Of a DNA stretch of 64,000 bases, positions 20,834-32,758 are shown in pieces. Each line of letters opens with the position of its first letter. Position 1 is the stretch's first letter. Source of the stretch: Alopecurus myosuroides (lineage: Eukaryota > Streptophyta > Magnoliopsida > Poales > Poaceae). Under the pieces are notes generated by a model. It was not told the DNA's origin and did no database searches. It saw only the letters and a program-made list of their open reading frames with translations. The translations under genes and the position numbers were made by a program. The stretch is from NCBI GenBank assembly GCA_028641055.1, contig CM054062.1, positions 186,805,958 through 186,869,957 on the forward strand, in the 5' to 3' direction.

Positions 20834-22054
20834 CTGCGGAAACCACAGCCCCAAAGGGGTCAGTACATAAACGTACTGGCAAGCAAGACTCACAGTTCAC
20901 CAAAGTGTAACCCGTCAACACCAAGCACAGATGCCTTGGGTTCAACGGAAGAAAGGGGATATAAAAGATGCGGCAGCTGGCTGCTCTAACCAACTATAGA
21001 AACATGCTAGAACTTCCGGCTAACAGAAAGGAGATAAGATAGCGTATCGTAACGAACCTGCCAACTAACCACCAAACAAACCCATCCTGGATCTCGCCCC
21101 TTATCCAAAGAAGCAATCCGAGGATAACTCACACAGTTGGATTAATGATGGGTCAAGTTATTGTGTCAATAAGACTATTACTAGTCAGGTTATCATTAGT
21201 TAGGTGTAAGTTGTTCTGAGTACTTGTTAGCCAGTACTTTCACCAAGTAATCCATAACCGCGGAAAACACGGCTTCTCGAGAAGATTTATCCCTGCAGGG
21301 GTGCACCAATTTGGCCGTACACGTAAGAATAACCCGCCAGATGGGAAGGCCTTTCCCACCAAGCGGGGCACTCAACACAACTCAACTCTTCTTCGCATCA
21401 AGCCCAAAGCACCACGTGATGTGCGTGCGTGGCTAATTGAGCCCCACGAAGAAAAGGGGACCCTCATAGCACTGGAAGACCACGCCGCCCTAAATGCCGA
21501 CTACAAAAGTTACACCCTGGCCTCGGGTTCGTACCTGCATATGCGTGCATCAAATGGAAAGCCCGAACTAAGTGTGGCGATTTGGACGAGATGCGAATCG
21601 AATCAAATTGAGGGGGGCGCCCATACACGCTTCTCACATGCGGATAGTGCGCTCATCATGGATCAGTAGACAAGACCCTTTTCCTAATTAGGGTCGACAC
21701 TAGCAGGCCTCAAAACCACGCCGGGCCTCCTGCCGGTGCCTTATCAGCAAATTATTATTACCCAAAATTAACAGGTCGTTATTTAACATCGAGCCCCATA
21801 ACATAATGGAAATATAGTAACAGGAAGTAACGGGTAACAGACTCGAGCAAAAACAACCCTAAATATGCTAGTAGGACACGGTCTCAAACAACGGGGTTAT
21901 AGGAGTGGGGGTGAGGCAATATCATAGTTAAAGGATACATGTGATAGGTTCGTAACAGAAACAACTATTCATATGGCTAGCAGAAATAGACAACGGAAAG
22001 TATCGGTAACCAATGTTGAAGGGAACACAGTGGTTCAGGTGAGTGATAACTTGC

Positions 22055-22132
22055 CTGCAAACTCAGCAGCCTGGTACTGAGCTAGATCCTCAGAAGGGGT
22101 GTCGTAAGTATCGTCTGTCTCAACGTCGTCGT
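22055..22132 (-). CDS. Exon-like segment beta in the solo LTR
   Basis: 78 nt between an acceptor-like GCTTCTTCTCGGATAG and a GC-type donor CAG|GCAAGT. It reads an acidic frame including VETDDTYDTPSEDLAQYQA. G has exactly 78 nt at the same place with the same splice signals. Confidence 0.4.
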
Positions 22133-23325
22133 CTATCCGAGAAGAAGCAAACAAACAATGCAGAAAGATAAACAATCAATAACATGGCATAGTGCACAAT
22201 CATGGGATGATGCATGTCAAGTTAAGGGATGCATCAAAATAAACTAGTTGACATGGTAACACAATTTAAATGGGCACATATACAATTTTGAGTTGCATAT
22301 GAAAAAGCCCATGAATTTTGGTTGAACAATTGTTTTCCAATTAACCAACAGGTGAAAGTGGATTAGTATGATGCATGGATGAGGAAAACAACAAAATAAC
22401 AACAATAGGACCAATTGGAAATAAGGTTACCAATTTAGAAATTTATTTATTAAGTTAGGGAATTTTTGGTTCCTTAAAGGGATTACACAAATAGTTGTTG
22501 TTTTCACCAATTTAAATTGTGCAAAATAAATAACAAAATTCATATTTGAAAAGAATACAAAATTTTTGTTGGATTACATGTTTCAAAAATTGAAAAAGGA
22601 GTTGGGATGAATTTATTATGACTTAAACGAGATTAAACAAGTTTTAAATGAATTTAAAACAAGTTTGAAAATTATTTGAATTTTATTTGTTCCAAACATA
22701 AATTCAAGTTCATATTTGAAAAGTTTATACTTTTCTAGTTTGAAAACATATTTTATATGTTCAAAAATATTTTAATTTGAGCAAGTTATGAATTTAGCAA
22801 ATTTAAAGGATTTAAACAAGGTTTAATTTATTTAAGCAATTTTAGTTATTCAAATCATGAAACAAAATTTATATTTGAATAGGTGGTTTGAAATAGCATG
22901 GAAAACATATTTTATTTGCATTATTTGGATTAAGTATGAATTAGTTATGGATTTTATCAAATTACAAATGAATTGTTTGAATTCAAATTTGGAATGCATT
23001 TGGAAAATTCAAAACAGAAAACAAATGTTATAAATAGATAGATAATTTAATTTGGGGCAGTGCACATATTTTACTTTTATTATTTGGGTTTATAAAACAA
23101 AAGTTATTAGCAATTTCATTTTAGGGACCAAACTGTAATTATAAAGGATTTAGATTTAAAAAAGAAAGATTGAAATTCTTTTGTTACTCCGCAGTGGCTA
23201 CCCAAGGCCACTGACAGAGGGCCCCAGGCCAGCGTGGAGGCACGCGTGGCACACACAGCAGCTGACAGGGGGGCCACCCTGTCAGCGCACCGTGCAAAAG
23301 AATTGGGTTTTATTTGCGCGAGCCA

Positions 23326-23370
23326 GGGATCGAGCCCTGGTCTCGAGTGCGCGCGCAACGCACTGAACCA
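23326..23370 (-). other. tRNA-like Pol III box pair in the solo LTR
   Basis: On the minus strand an A-box-like TGGTTCAGTGC (23370-23360) is followed 34 bp later by a B-box-like GGCTCGATCCC (23336-23326) inside an inverted repeat resembling a T arm. No full tRNA fold is apparent. Confidence 0.45.
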
Positions 23371-23927
23371 CTGCGCTGCGAATCGGTTTTTGTTAGTATA
23401 CGATGCGCAACGAGGATGAGGTTCAGTTCGCGAACTCTGAACTTTTAACTGACGAGCGCGCGCTTCTGAAACCTGTCGGAGAGACAACGCCGGCGGTGAG
23501 ATGCTCGTGGCTGCTGTGCTCGCTGCCGTGCGTGTGTGCGTGCACGGAAGTGTTGCGAGTGTGTGCGTGTGCTTGCGAGCAAGATGCAGAGGTAGGAGAG
23601 GGAGGAGAGAGGCGGTGATCACCGGGAGGTTGCAGAGGTGAGCTCGACGGCGGTGGCGACAGCGACGTGCTCGACGACGTGGAAGCAGAGGGTAGCCGTG
23701 CTCGAGGAGGTGTCGTCGAGGGAGAGGGGAGCACGGCGGTTTGATTCCAGTAGCTAGGAGGGATGGTGGCGCGGCGAGGTGGCGGTGGTCATGGCGGATT
23801 CAGTTAGGCGGTGCTCCGGTGAGGTGACAGAGAGGTGGAATTGCGACGGGGGGAGAGAAAACGGCGGCGGCGCTCGAGGGGAAAGGGTAGGGCTAGGCTA
23901 GGGCAGCGGCGCGGGGCCTAGGGCTGC

Positions 23928-23934
23928 TCTTATA
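23928..23934 (-). promoter_or_regulatory. LTR TATA box of the solo LTR
   Basis: The minus strand reads CCTATAAGAGC at the border between U3 and a GC-rich leader. G (36493-36499) and H (41210-41216) have a TATA box at the same place. Confidence 0.65.
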
Positions 23935-24740
23935 GGGGGCTAGGGGCGCGCACGGCCGTCGGAGGGATATAGTGCCGCCGTGGCACCCGCGGATGCGCTG
24001 CCGTACCTGTCGACGAAGATCGAACAGGTACCGGGCCGAGGGGGAAAGGAAAACGGGCTGGGCTTCCCCTCCCCCTCTGAAGCGTTTTCTCTTTTTTTAT
24101 TTTTTCCTCTGTTTTTTTTTGCAGAAAAAAATGGAAAGGGAAGAAATAGATAAGGTTTAGGGCTAGGAAAAAAATGTGAGAAAAATTTGGTAAGCTAATT
24201 AGTTCAAAAACAAACACTTGCCAAGTTTGGATTTTTAAAAAGTTCAAATTCTTTTGATCTTTGCAAATTGATTCAATTTTGAATGAATTTGATAATTAAG
24301 TGATTATTAGTGAAAGCAATAATTTTAATAGGGTGAACCCTATTGTTTAATTAGCAACAAAAGGGTAGCATGGTTTTGGTAATTTTACAATTTGAAATTG
24401 GGTGATGTTTGATGTTTTTGATTTGAATTTGAAATACCAATTGAAATAAGTTTGGATTAATTAAATTTTTAAAAGCCATAATTTTAATGGTTTGAACCTT
24501 ATGGTTTAATGGAAACAAAAATGGTTGTTTTGATTGAACTTTTAGTTGGAAAAATTGTAACATAACAAGTATGAAACAAAGCATTTGAAATTGTTTGAAA
24601 TTCAATTATGAAAACAAATGAAAACAGATGCAAACAAATAGGAAACAAATGCAATGAGTATGATGACATGATGCAAAACTTTAATTAAACAAGAAACAAA
24701 CATTCTAGGGGTGTTTTCATACTTGGGATGTTACAACTCT

Positions 24741-24758
24741 ACTAGCTTCGGGGACTAA
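24741..24758 (+). other. Polypurine tract of element B
   Basis: AGCTTCGGGGACTAA lies directly before the 3' LTR. D has AGCTTCGGGGACTGC at the same place. Confidence 0.78.
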
Positions 24759-25653
24759 TGTCGGGGGGTTACCCCCGAGTAGGGGTAAGGCAAGTGCTAA
24801 AGGCAAGATCAAGGTTCTGTTTGACCGGGTAGATGGCTACCCGGTACTTGCTACCCGGTAGGTTTCTATCCGGCCGTACCCACCAATGGCCAAGAGGAGA
24901 AATCAAGCAAGTTATGTTCGTCCGAGTAGAAAAGTTGGTCCGAGTAGAGGGAGTGCTTTCCTACTCGGGCCAGAAGTCAATGGAGCCGTTCTGACAAAGG
25001 ATCCCGCGTATCCTGCGTCCGTACCGGCGTGCGGTTCAACTTACGGAGCGCGTGATTATCCGCGCTACGGCGTGGCTACAGTGCGGTAGGCGCCTGTCAA
25101 GTCCTGTAACTGACAGAGGGGACAGGACAGGCCTAGGGGCCTACCCTATCTCACTGACAGGGTGGACAGGTCCCATCTCCGAACGGCGCGACGACTTCCC
25201 GCACCCGCGTCAGCGAGAAGCCGGAGGCGTGCTCTGTTCTGCAGTGTGCCTGTCCCATCAGTCGTACCTTATAGTCTTTTTCTATTCGGCTGGGCACCAG
25301 TATATAAGGTGCCCTGCCTCCTCCTGCGCGAGGGACGTTGCTTTATGATCCACTACGTTACTGGACTTGGCACTTATTCACCAGAGAGAACTAGAGAGCT
25401 AGAGTGGCTACTCGGCTGAATGCCTGATTTGTACTATGGCTACTCGGTAAACACACATATAGAGAGAAAGGCAGGAGTAGGGGTGTTACCTCCACACGAG
25501 GGCCCTGAACCTGGGTAAGATCGTGTTGTTTGCAGTGCTTGAGACATCCTACACGCGGCTACTCGCCGTGTGATCCCTCCCCGATCACCTCCAGCGTCCA
25601 TCGGCCCCAACCTTTAGCCATCCTATGGCATCTGCCGTGATACCATCACGACA
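24759..25653 (+). repeat. 3' LTR of element B
   Basis: 895 bp from TGTCGGGGGG to ACGACA. It carries a TATA box (TATATAAGG, 25301-25309) and several CTACTCGG octamers. Its counterparts are 31380-32241 (C) and 51826-52738 (D), both inverted. It ends at a junction with the E polyprotein gene. Confidence 0.92.
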
Positions 25654-25655
25654 CA

Positions 25656-28600
25656 AGACAGGTTATCCTAGATCGCAAAGATCCGACAAAATTTGTAGTA
25701 GTGGGAACTGGGATGACCGACAAATAGGAAAGCGAGCTCCTCAAGTTCCTCTGTGAGAACTGGGATATTTTCGCTTGGTGTCCAGCGGACATGCCAGGCG
25801 TACCCAGGGAACTTGCTGAGCATCAACTCAAGGTGATTCCAGGATCAAAACCCGTCAAACAAGGTCTCCGTCGATTTGACGGAAGAAGACGGGAGGCTAT
25901 TGGCAAGGAGATTATCCGGCTTTTGGCAGCAGATTTTATCCGGGAAGTTATACATACTGAATGGTCTGCAAATCCAGTACTAGTCCCGAAGAAAGATACT
26001 ACTACCCTTAGAATGTGTATAGATTACACCGGCCTGAACAAACTGTGTCAAAAGATAGGTTTGCGTTACCGCGAATCGATCAAATAATAGATGCCACTGC
26101 AGGCTCTGAGCTTTTGTGCTTTTTGGACGCATATTCCGGGTATCATCAAATACGTATGAAAAAGGAAGATCAAATCAAAACTTCGTTCATAACCCCTTAT
26201 GGGACGTACTATTACATAACCATGCCATTTGGCATGAAGAACGCAGGTACAACCTACCAGCGTTGCATGCAATGGTGTTTGCATAGTCAGATTGGCAAAA
26301 ATGTCCACGTTTACGTGGACGACATTGCTGTTGTTACCAAGGAAAAAGAAACACTCCTTGAGGATTTGCGAGAAACCTTCGAAAATTTGCGCACTTATAA
26401 AATGAAGTTAAATCCATTAAAGTGCGTATTCGGGGTTCCCTCAGGAAAACTTCTGGGTTTCATCGCTTCTCATAGAGGAATAGAAGTAAACCCGGAAAAG
26501 ATCAAAGCAATCTTAAACATCTCCAAGCCTACGTGCGTAAAAGATGTGCAAAGATTGACGGGTTCCGCTGCAGCCGTCAGCAGGTTTATTAGCCGGCTGG
26601 GGGACAAAGCCCTACCACTATACAAATTGTTGAAGAAATCCGACAAATTTGAGTGGACAGAGAAGGCAGATGCAGCGCTAACCGAGTTGAAGGAAACTTT
26701 GATGAAAGCTCCGATTTTGGCATCCCCAAAAGACGAAGAACCTATGTTATTGTACCTTACGGCTACAAATCGGGTTATTAGTGCAGTAATTATTGTGGAA
26801 AGGAAGAAAGACGAACAAAGCATACCAGACCAGCATCCGGTATATTACATAAGTGAAGTTTTCTCCGAGTCCAAACAAAGGTATCCACACTATCAAAAAC
26901 TGGCATACGGCGTATTTTTCGCATCTCGGAAACTTCGTCATTACTTCCAAGGACATTCCATAACAGTGGTATGTAAAGCACCGCTAGGGGATATAATAAA
27001 CAATGCGGAAGCAACTGGTCGAGTAGCCAAATGGGGCATCGAGCTAGCAGCATTCGACATTAAGTACCAACCCAGGACGATAATAAAATCCCAGGTTCTG
27101 GCAGATTTTGTCGCCGACTGGACGGAAGCAATGGAAAAAACACCGATGCCGGAGTCTGAGTACTGGATCATGCACTTTGACGGATCCAAGATGAAGGAGG
27201 GCGCTGGAGCTGGTGTAGTTCTAAAATCCCCTAAAGGAGATATAATGGAGTATGTATTAAAAATACACTTCAACGCCAGTAATAACGTGGCAGAATACGA
27301 AGCTCTGCTTCACGGCTTGCATATCGCAAAGGAAATAGGTGTCAAACGCATCCTATGCTATGGCGACTCAGATTTGGTACATCACCAGCTCAACCAAACT
27401 TGGGACGCCAAAAGCCCTATAATGGCCGAATACCGGAGAACGGTGGACGAGTTTGCCATCTGTTTCTTTGGATTCGAAGTGCTCCATGTTAAAAGGGAGG
27501 AAAATTGGAACGCGGATGCTTTAGCTCGCATGGGGTCAGAAAGGGTCAAAACCCTACCACCAGGTGTATTCGTCCAACATTTGTACGAACCATCGATAAA
27601 GGTGGAGATGTTGATTATCCTCTGGCTTCCGAGTCAATTGAAGTCATGCTCGTCAACCCGGATTGGACAATCCCATATTTAAACTTCTTAGTTGATCAGA
27701 AGTACCCGGATGGAGCAGACGAAGTCTTGCAAAGACAGATTCAGCATGGATGCAAAGGATACACGGTAATTAATGATTGCCTGTATAAACGCAGCACAAC
27801 CGGAATTTTTCTGCGATGTATTTCACCAGAAGAAGGACGAGAAATCCTGCAAGAAATCCATGCCGGAGATTGCGGACATCATGCTCAATCAAAAAGCATA
27901 GTCAAAAAAGCATTCCGTGCAGGGTTTTTCTGGCTAACAGCCAAGACAGACGCTGAGCACATAGTAAACACATGTGCAGGGTGTCAATATTACGCCAAGC
28001 AGACAAATATGCTAGCCCAAGCACTCAAAACTACACCTATTACATGGCTGTTTGCGGTCTGGGGGCTAGATATGATGGGACCATTCAAAACTGCCAGAGG
28101 CGGACTTACGCATCTACTCGTTGCAGTGGATAAATATACCAAGTGGGTGGAGGCCAAACCCATCAAAAAACTTGACGGTGTAACTGCCAGCAATTTCATC
28201 ATTGACATAGTCATGAGATACGGCATTCCACACAACATAATAACCGACAACGGGACAAATTTCTCTATTGGAGAGTTGGCAAAATATTGCCGACAAACGG
28301 GAATTCGCCTAGATCTCGCATCTGTGGCACACCCGCAATCCAATGGTCAGGTTGAAAGAATGAATAGCTCAATCTTACAAGGAATACGCCCAAGACTCGA
28401 ATCTCCTCTTCATAGAGCAGCTGGGGCATGGGTAGAAGAGCTACCTTCCGTGCTTTGGAGTATTCGAACAACACCAAACAGGTCAACTGGGCAAACCCCG
28501 CTTTTCCTAGTTTATGGTGCGGAAGCAATTCTCCCAATGGACATGATCCATGACAGCCCAAGAGTGCAGGATTTCGATGAATCAGATGCCGAAAGCGCAC

Positions 28601-28959
28601 GACAGGATGCCGTCGATCTATTAGAAGAAGAACGGGAACTTGTGCTTCAAAGATCCGCCATCTATCAGCAAGGTTTACGACGTTATCATAGTCGGAAAAT
28701 CAGGCATCGTTCTTTTAAAGAAGGTGACCTAGTGCTAAGATTGGTGCAGCAAAGAAAGCACAAAATGGCCCCAGTATGGGAAGGACCATTTGTCATCAGT
28801 AAAGCGATGAAGAATGGATCATATTATCTTGTAGACATTCGCGATACGGAAGATGATCCCGAGAAGCCGAATCGCAAAAGAAAGAGAAAGATAGATGATG
28901 AACTAGGAGAGACAAAGAGGCCCTGGAGTATCCAGCAGTTACGTCCCTTCTATACTTAG
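25656..28959 (+). pseudogene. pol: Pol of element E (RT, two RNase H, integrase), frameshifted
   Basis: It begins in the protease-RT linker (FAWCPADMPGVPRELAEH) with an in-frame TAG at about 25725. RT blocks follow (RMCIDYTGLNK, FLDAYSGYHQI, YVDDIAVV), with a frameshift near 26045. The first RNase H includes HPVYYISE and the second has all four acidic positions (MHFDGSK, NNVAEYEALLHGL, YGDSDLV, WNADALARM). A second frameshift lies near 27610. The integrase is open to the end: CGHH ... CAGCQ zinc finger, WGLDMMGPF, TDNGTNF, NGQVERMN. The frame ends in LRPFYT. The left end is cut by B. Confidence 0.92.
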
Positions 28960-29586
28960 TTCAATTTCTATGTAAACATCTTTGAGATCATGAAATAAAG
29001 TTGTCGGAATTCTTACATCCATGTTTTTACAAGTTTATTATAGTACAAAGCATGATTCTGTCTTATCTATTTCCCAATGATCTTACAAAATACTCAATGT
29101 TAACCCGAATTGTGCCTGTGTGCTCGGCGTTTAAAAACTGAATTATTTTCAGCCTACTAAAGGTTAAAGGAAACTCGGATTGTGCCTGCGTGCCCGAGCT
29201 TCATTCAAAAAGTTCCTTACTTTTCTCTAAGCATTATCTGATTGTTCATGTGATGGGTCACTGGAGCTAGTAAGTAAAAATGCCTTTAGTATGATCCAAG
29301 TTTCCAAGTTTAAACTGATCGGTTTTACCCAGTAACTTGGTGTGAAGATTAAAATACTACTGAGCCATTTCAAACGCTAAAGACAGTTAAAGCACACAAA
29401 CCAGAGAACTTGGAAGATAAAGGAATATAAAACCCGAAAACTTGCAAAGGATTTCATAAAAGTTAACTGCAAAAGGCGGAATACTTGTTTATACAAAAGA
29501 ATAGAAGCATTACAATAAAAGTTACATTGTAAAGTGCAGTAATGCTCCTATTTCCTATTTCTCCTATCCAGGGTAGGGAGAATTCT
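28960..29586 (+). other. Spacer between pol and aORF of element E
   Basis: No gene is seen. It is AT-rich and contains CTATCCAGGGTA (29565-29576), a block shared with the equivalent spacers of A and F. Unlike B and A it has no clear GGGGACT motif after pol. Confidence 0.55.
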
Positions 29587-30026
29587 TCAAACATCTGAGT
29601 CTTCTTCACTTCTGTCATTCTCGGGGGCTTCTAGAATCTCCTCTTCCGGATAGGTGATGGAGATATTCACCATAGAGGCGATCTTGGTGGCGTGACCCTT
29701 GATTTCATCAAAGATGGTGGTCCGCTGGGTCTCCGAATATCCAAGAGGGATACCGTACGCCACGCGCCAAGATTTGGCACTGGGGTAATGCATACGCATA
29801 AGGCCTAAAGCCATGCGTGCACCACCCCGTGCTGCGGAGCGCAAGGTGGATTCCTTCGAGTCCGCCACCTCCAGGATAGCTTCCGGAAGTTTCTCAACTT
29901 CCGAGAATTCCCCAGTTCTTGCGGGAAGATACTTGTTGACCAGTTGCATGCCTGCAGCTCGGATCGCAGTGAATACTTTCCCCAAAGCTCGGATTTTCTC
30001 AATCCGAGTAAGATCTGGGTTATCTC
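29587..30026 (-). CDS. aORF of element E, last exon
   Basis: Starts after GAAAAAACAG and runs 146 codons to a stop. It encodes an alpha-helical segment (LVNKYLPARTGEFSEVEKLPE) and an acidic tail with NDRSEEDSDV. No stop interrupts it. I recognise no function. It occupies the position of the last aORF exon of A but is not clearly similar in sequence. Confidence 0.7.
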
Positions 30027-30117
30027 CTGTTTTTTCAAGACAGAACAACCAAAGGGTTAGCGGAAAAGCAGAAAAAGAAGTTAAGACATGGAAATCCGGT
30101 AAAAGTTGATAACTTAC

Positions 30118-30366
30118 CGAGGATCTTGTCCATCTCGGATCCTTCCTCCAGGCGCAGGGTTAAGGCGTTCTCCAAATCTTGGATAGTAGCCTTGTCCTTG
30201 TCCGCTTGTTGGGAGGGCTTGGATTGAGCAATTCCAAGAGCCGGATTACTGGCCTCCAGATCTTTTTGAACCTTCATAAGTTCCTTATGAAGGTCCAAGT
30301 TCTCCCGGCGGAGATTCTCGGCATTGCCGGCATCTTCAGCTATTTGCTTGGCTTTCGCCAAAGCAG
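30118..30366 (-). CDS. aORF of element E, coiled-coil exon
   Basis: Between CTTTCCAG and TCG|GTAAGT. Open, rich in Ala, Glu, Lys and Leu with heptads (ENLDLHKELMKVQKDLEA), a likely coiled coil. Confidence 0.68.
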
Positions 30367-30461
30367 CTGGAAAGCAAGGAAAAAATTCTGGGTTAAGAAA
30401 ACTCGGAAAAATTACTTAGAAAAAATTATGGACAAAGAACTTCAGAGAATTAAAAGTATAC

Positions 30462-30600
30462 CTGTTGTTTCCTCCAGCCGTAGCTGAGACGATGCCAGCT
30501 CTGTTTCCTTAACTTCAAGAATAGAGAGAAGGCTTCTAACCTCCTTATTCTTGACAGTTAGCTTGTTGAAAACTTCCAAGTTTATGGTTTCAGCGGTTTG
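30462..30600 (-). CDS. aORF of element E, helical exon
   Basis: Between CTTATTTCAG and CAG|GTATAC. Open; it continues the coiled coil with VRSLLSILEVKETELASSQ. Confidence 0.65.
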
Positions 30601-30713
30601 CTGAAATAAGGAAACAAACCAGAACGCTTAAGTTAGAAACAAGCACGATAAAGATAAAAGCATTAAGTGAAAAGCATGCATTTGACTTATTGCTTGGGGG
30701 CTGGAGATAATAC

Positions 30714-31074
30714 CTGGCTCATCCGCTGTAAACCTGCCAAGTTTTCAGTGAACTCCTTTGCGTAGTCAGCAAAAAGAGTCCCAACTGTGCTAAGGCCCTC
30801 GTTGATATTTTTGAATTCCTTATAAAAGGTGGGAATTTCCTCCTCAATTATCCGAGAAGGACCTCCCACCTCAGGGACCGCCCTTTCCCTCGTGTCCGTT
30901 TCCGGCACAATGGGCTGGCTGGTCTGCAGGGACTCGGTGTTGGGGGCTGCAGCGTGCTCTTCTGTTGCTGCGATCGGTGTATTTGGAGCGGTAGCAGGAG
31001 AAGGATGTGGGCCTCTGCTGGCTACAGCCTTGTGCCTCTTCAGCTTTTTTGGCTTCAGAGTAGAGGGAGGCAGG
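30714..31074 (-). CDS. aORF of element E, exon with basic motif
   Basis: Between TTCTTTCTAG and CCAG|GTATTA. It starts Pro/Ser/Thr-rich with LKPKKLKRHK (possible nuclear signal), then Pro/Ala-rich linker and an Asn/Glu helical end. Open throughout. Confidence 0.66.
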
Positions 31075-31159
31075 CTAGAAAGAATAAAAGCCAGAAAATT
31101 AAACTCCGAGATAAAGGAAGAAAATCCCGACAAAGATAAAACAACCCAGATGTTCGAAC

Positions 31160-31304
31160 CTGGAGGTGACGACGGGACCCCGTCAAGATCAATGACTTCC
31201 TGGGAAGCGGAAATCTTCTTGCGCTTACGTCCACCGGCAAAGGCGGCGCGCAATGCCTCCAGATCGGCATCGGAAGCAAGTTCCGACTCAGGAAGTTCGG
31301 CAAT
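31160..31304 (-). CDS. aORF of element E, exon with GGRKRKK motif
   Basis: Between TTCTTGACAG and CCAG|GTTCGA, it encodes an acidic stretch, then AGGRKRKKIS and VIDLDGVPSS. Exons further upstream, which would hold the conserved domain, are beyond the insertion of C. Confidence 0.66.
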
Positions 31305-31379
31305 CTGTCAAGAAGGCAAAAGTTGAGTTGAAAGCATGAAAACCGAGTAAACGAAAAAGATTTAAACCCAAAAGGCGAA

Positions 31380-32241
31380 TGTCGTGGTGGTGTCACGGCA
31401 GATGCCATAGGATGGCTAAAGTTGTGGGGACGATGGACGCTGGAGGCGCTCGGGGAGGGATCACGCAGCGAGTAGCCGCGTGAGTGTGAATCTAGCACTG
31501 CAAACAGCAAGATCTACCCAGGTTCAGGGCCCTCGTGTGGAGGTAAAACCCCTACTCCTGCCTTTCTCTCTTTATATTCGAGTCTCACCGAGTAGCCTTA
31601 GTACAAGTGTTTCTCTCTACCGAGTAACCACTCTTCTCTCTACCTGAAGAACTAGGTCAAGAATGTGAACCGGTTCTGGGATCCCTCACGCAGGAGGGGC
31701 AGGGCACCTTATATACTGGTGCCCAGCCGGATACAGCCAAGGTGTCAACATTATGTGCACACTGTGTACTTCCGGGTTCCCGCTGAGACCTTTACACCTT
31801 TTGGCTTCCTGGATTGTCTTCATGTGCAAAGTCGTTCCGCAGAACCGAGGAGCTGATCTGTTATCACTGCCACGAACACAGAGTAGGTCCCCCCCTATCC
31901 TGCGACGCCCTGCTGACACACTGTCACGGTCAGGCACGCGCTCCGCAGATGAACAATGCCGTGAACAGTGCCAAAGTACGGACCCGGGATACGCGGGATC
32001 CTGTGTCAGAACGGCTCCTTTGACTTCTGGCCCGAGTAGGAGACCGCCATTTCTAATCGGACCACTTCCTCTACCGGAGGAGAACAACTTCCCTGATTCT
32101 TCCTCCTGGCCTTCAGTGTGTACGGCCGAATAGCGGACGACCAGGTAGCGAGTACCGGGTAGCCTCTACTCTGCCAAGTCTCTCTTCTGATCTTGCCCTT
32201 TAGCACTTGCCTTTACCCTACTCGGGGGTATCCCCCCGACA
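31380..32241 (-). repeat. 3' LTR of element C
   Basis: 862 bp, TGTCGTGGTGG to CCCCGACA. Minus-strand TATA at 31709-31715. It is followed inside by AGTCCCCGAAG, the polypurine tract in reverse. Confidence 0.9.
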
Positions 32242-32750
32242 TTAGTCCCCGAAGTTGGTAGAGTCCTGCGAACTTGTTCACTGGGCTCTGCCAGCTTAAC
32301 TTGCCTTTGAGCCTTAGGTTGCTGAGTAGAACCCCCGAGTAGCTCTTTATTCTGTCTCAAGTTTCTTCTTTTCCGAAAAGGGCTGCTTCTCTTCCCTGTC
32401 ACCGAGTAGAATGACTTGGCGAATTTTCCAAACAGAATCTCTGCGTGGCAGAGCAAAATCCGGCTTTCGGCAGCGCAACTGGGCACGTGTCACATTCCCG
32501 TACTCCCGACGCCTCGGTGTCCGGGATCTGACAGGCCACGCGCCCCGTTTTCACGGCCCGGGCCCACTAGCCTGTTATGTCCCCTCAAGCGCAGTTGTTA
32601 CCCACGATCACGTCGTGGGATCAATTGTGGCGGTTACGCGCGCGTTCTGCACTGTGTGCGTTTCTAACCGGCCCACACACCCCACGCCGCATGATCTCCG
32701 GGCATAACCGATCCCACTAATTCCAATCGTAACGGCAACGCGCGGGGAGG

Positions 32751-32758
32751 TATAAATA
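32751..32758 (+). promoter_or_regulatory. TATA box of the antisense gene of C
   Basis: TATAAATACCCCC, same block as in B and D. The conserved GTGTGCGTTTCTAACCGG lies about 95 bp upstream (32656). The leader is cut 90 bp downstream by G. Confidence 0.72.

Larger units (their letters stand above)
20294..24735 (-). mobile_element. Solo LTR of the G/H chromovirus-like family
   Basis: 4442 bp, TGTCGCACCC to GGGATGTTACA, flanked on both sides by ACTCT (20289-20293 and 24736-24740). No internal sequence remains, so it is a solo LTR left by recombination between two LTRs. It aligns with the LTR of G (32849-37278) over its length and, more distantly, with both LTRs of H. From its 5' end (right side) it has a U3 of about 0.8 kb, a TATA box, a GC-rich leader, an AT-rich stretch (about 22150-23170) and a terminal part with two short exon-like segments. 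Confidence 0.93.
1..25653 (+). mobile_element. Tat-lineage Ty3/gypsy element B (left end outside window)
   Basis: The order seen is integrase tail (+), spacer, antisense multi-exon aORF (-), promoter of that gene, polypurine tract and 3' LTR, which is the Tat-lineage arrangement. The 5' LTR, gag and most of pol lie left of the window. Element A is inserted in the largest aORF intron and a solo LTR sits 23 bp before the 3' LTR. The right end (25653) abuts the polyprotein gene of E, so B is an insertion in E; the TSD cannot be checked because the left end is missing. D and C are members of the same family. Confidence 0.85.
25654..31379 (+). mobile_element. Tat-lineage element E, interior part (both ends outside)
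   Basis: It contains pol (+) and aORF exons (-), cut on the left by B and on the right by C. Its LTRs are not visible. Every other element in the window lies inside E. Its aORF and pol are distinct from both the A/F and B/C/D families. Confidence 0.85.

Noticed and set aside
23281..23400. A genuine tRNA gene in the solo LTR
   Set aside because: Only the A and B boxes and a T-arm-like inverted repeat fit; I cannot form an acceptor stem or a normal anticodon arm.
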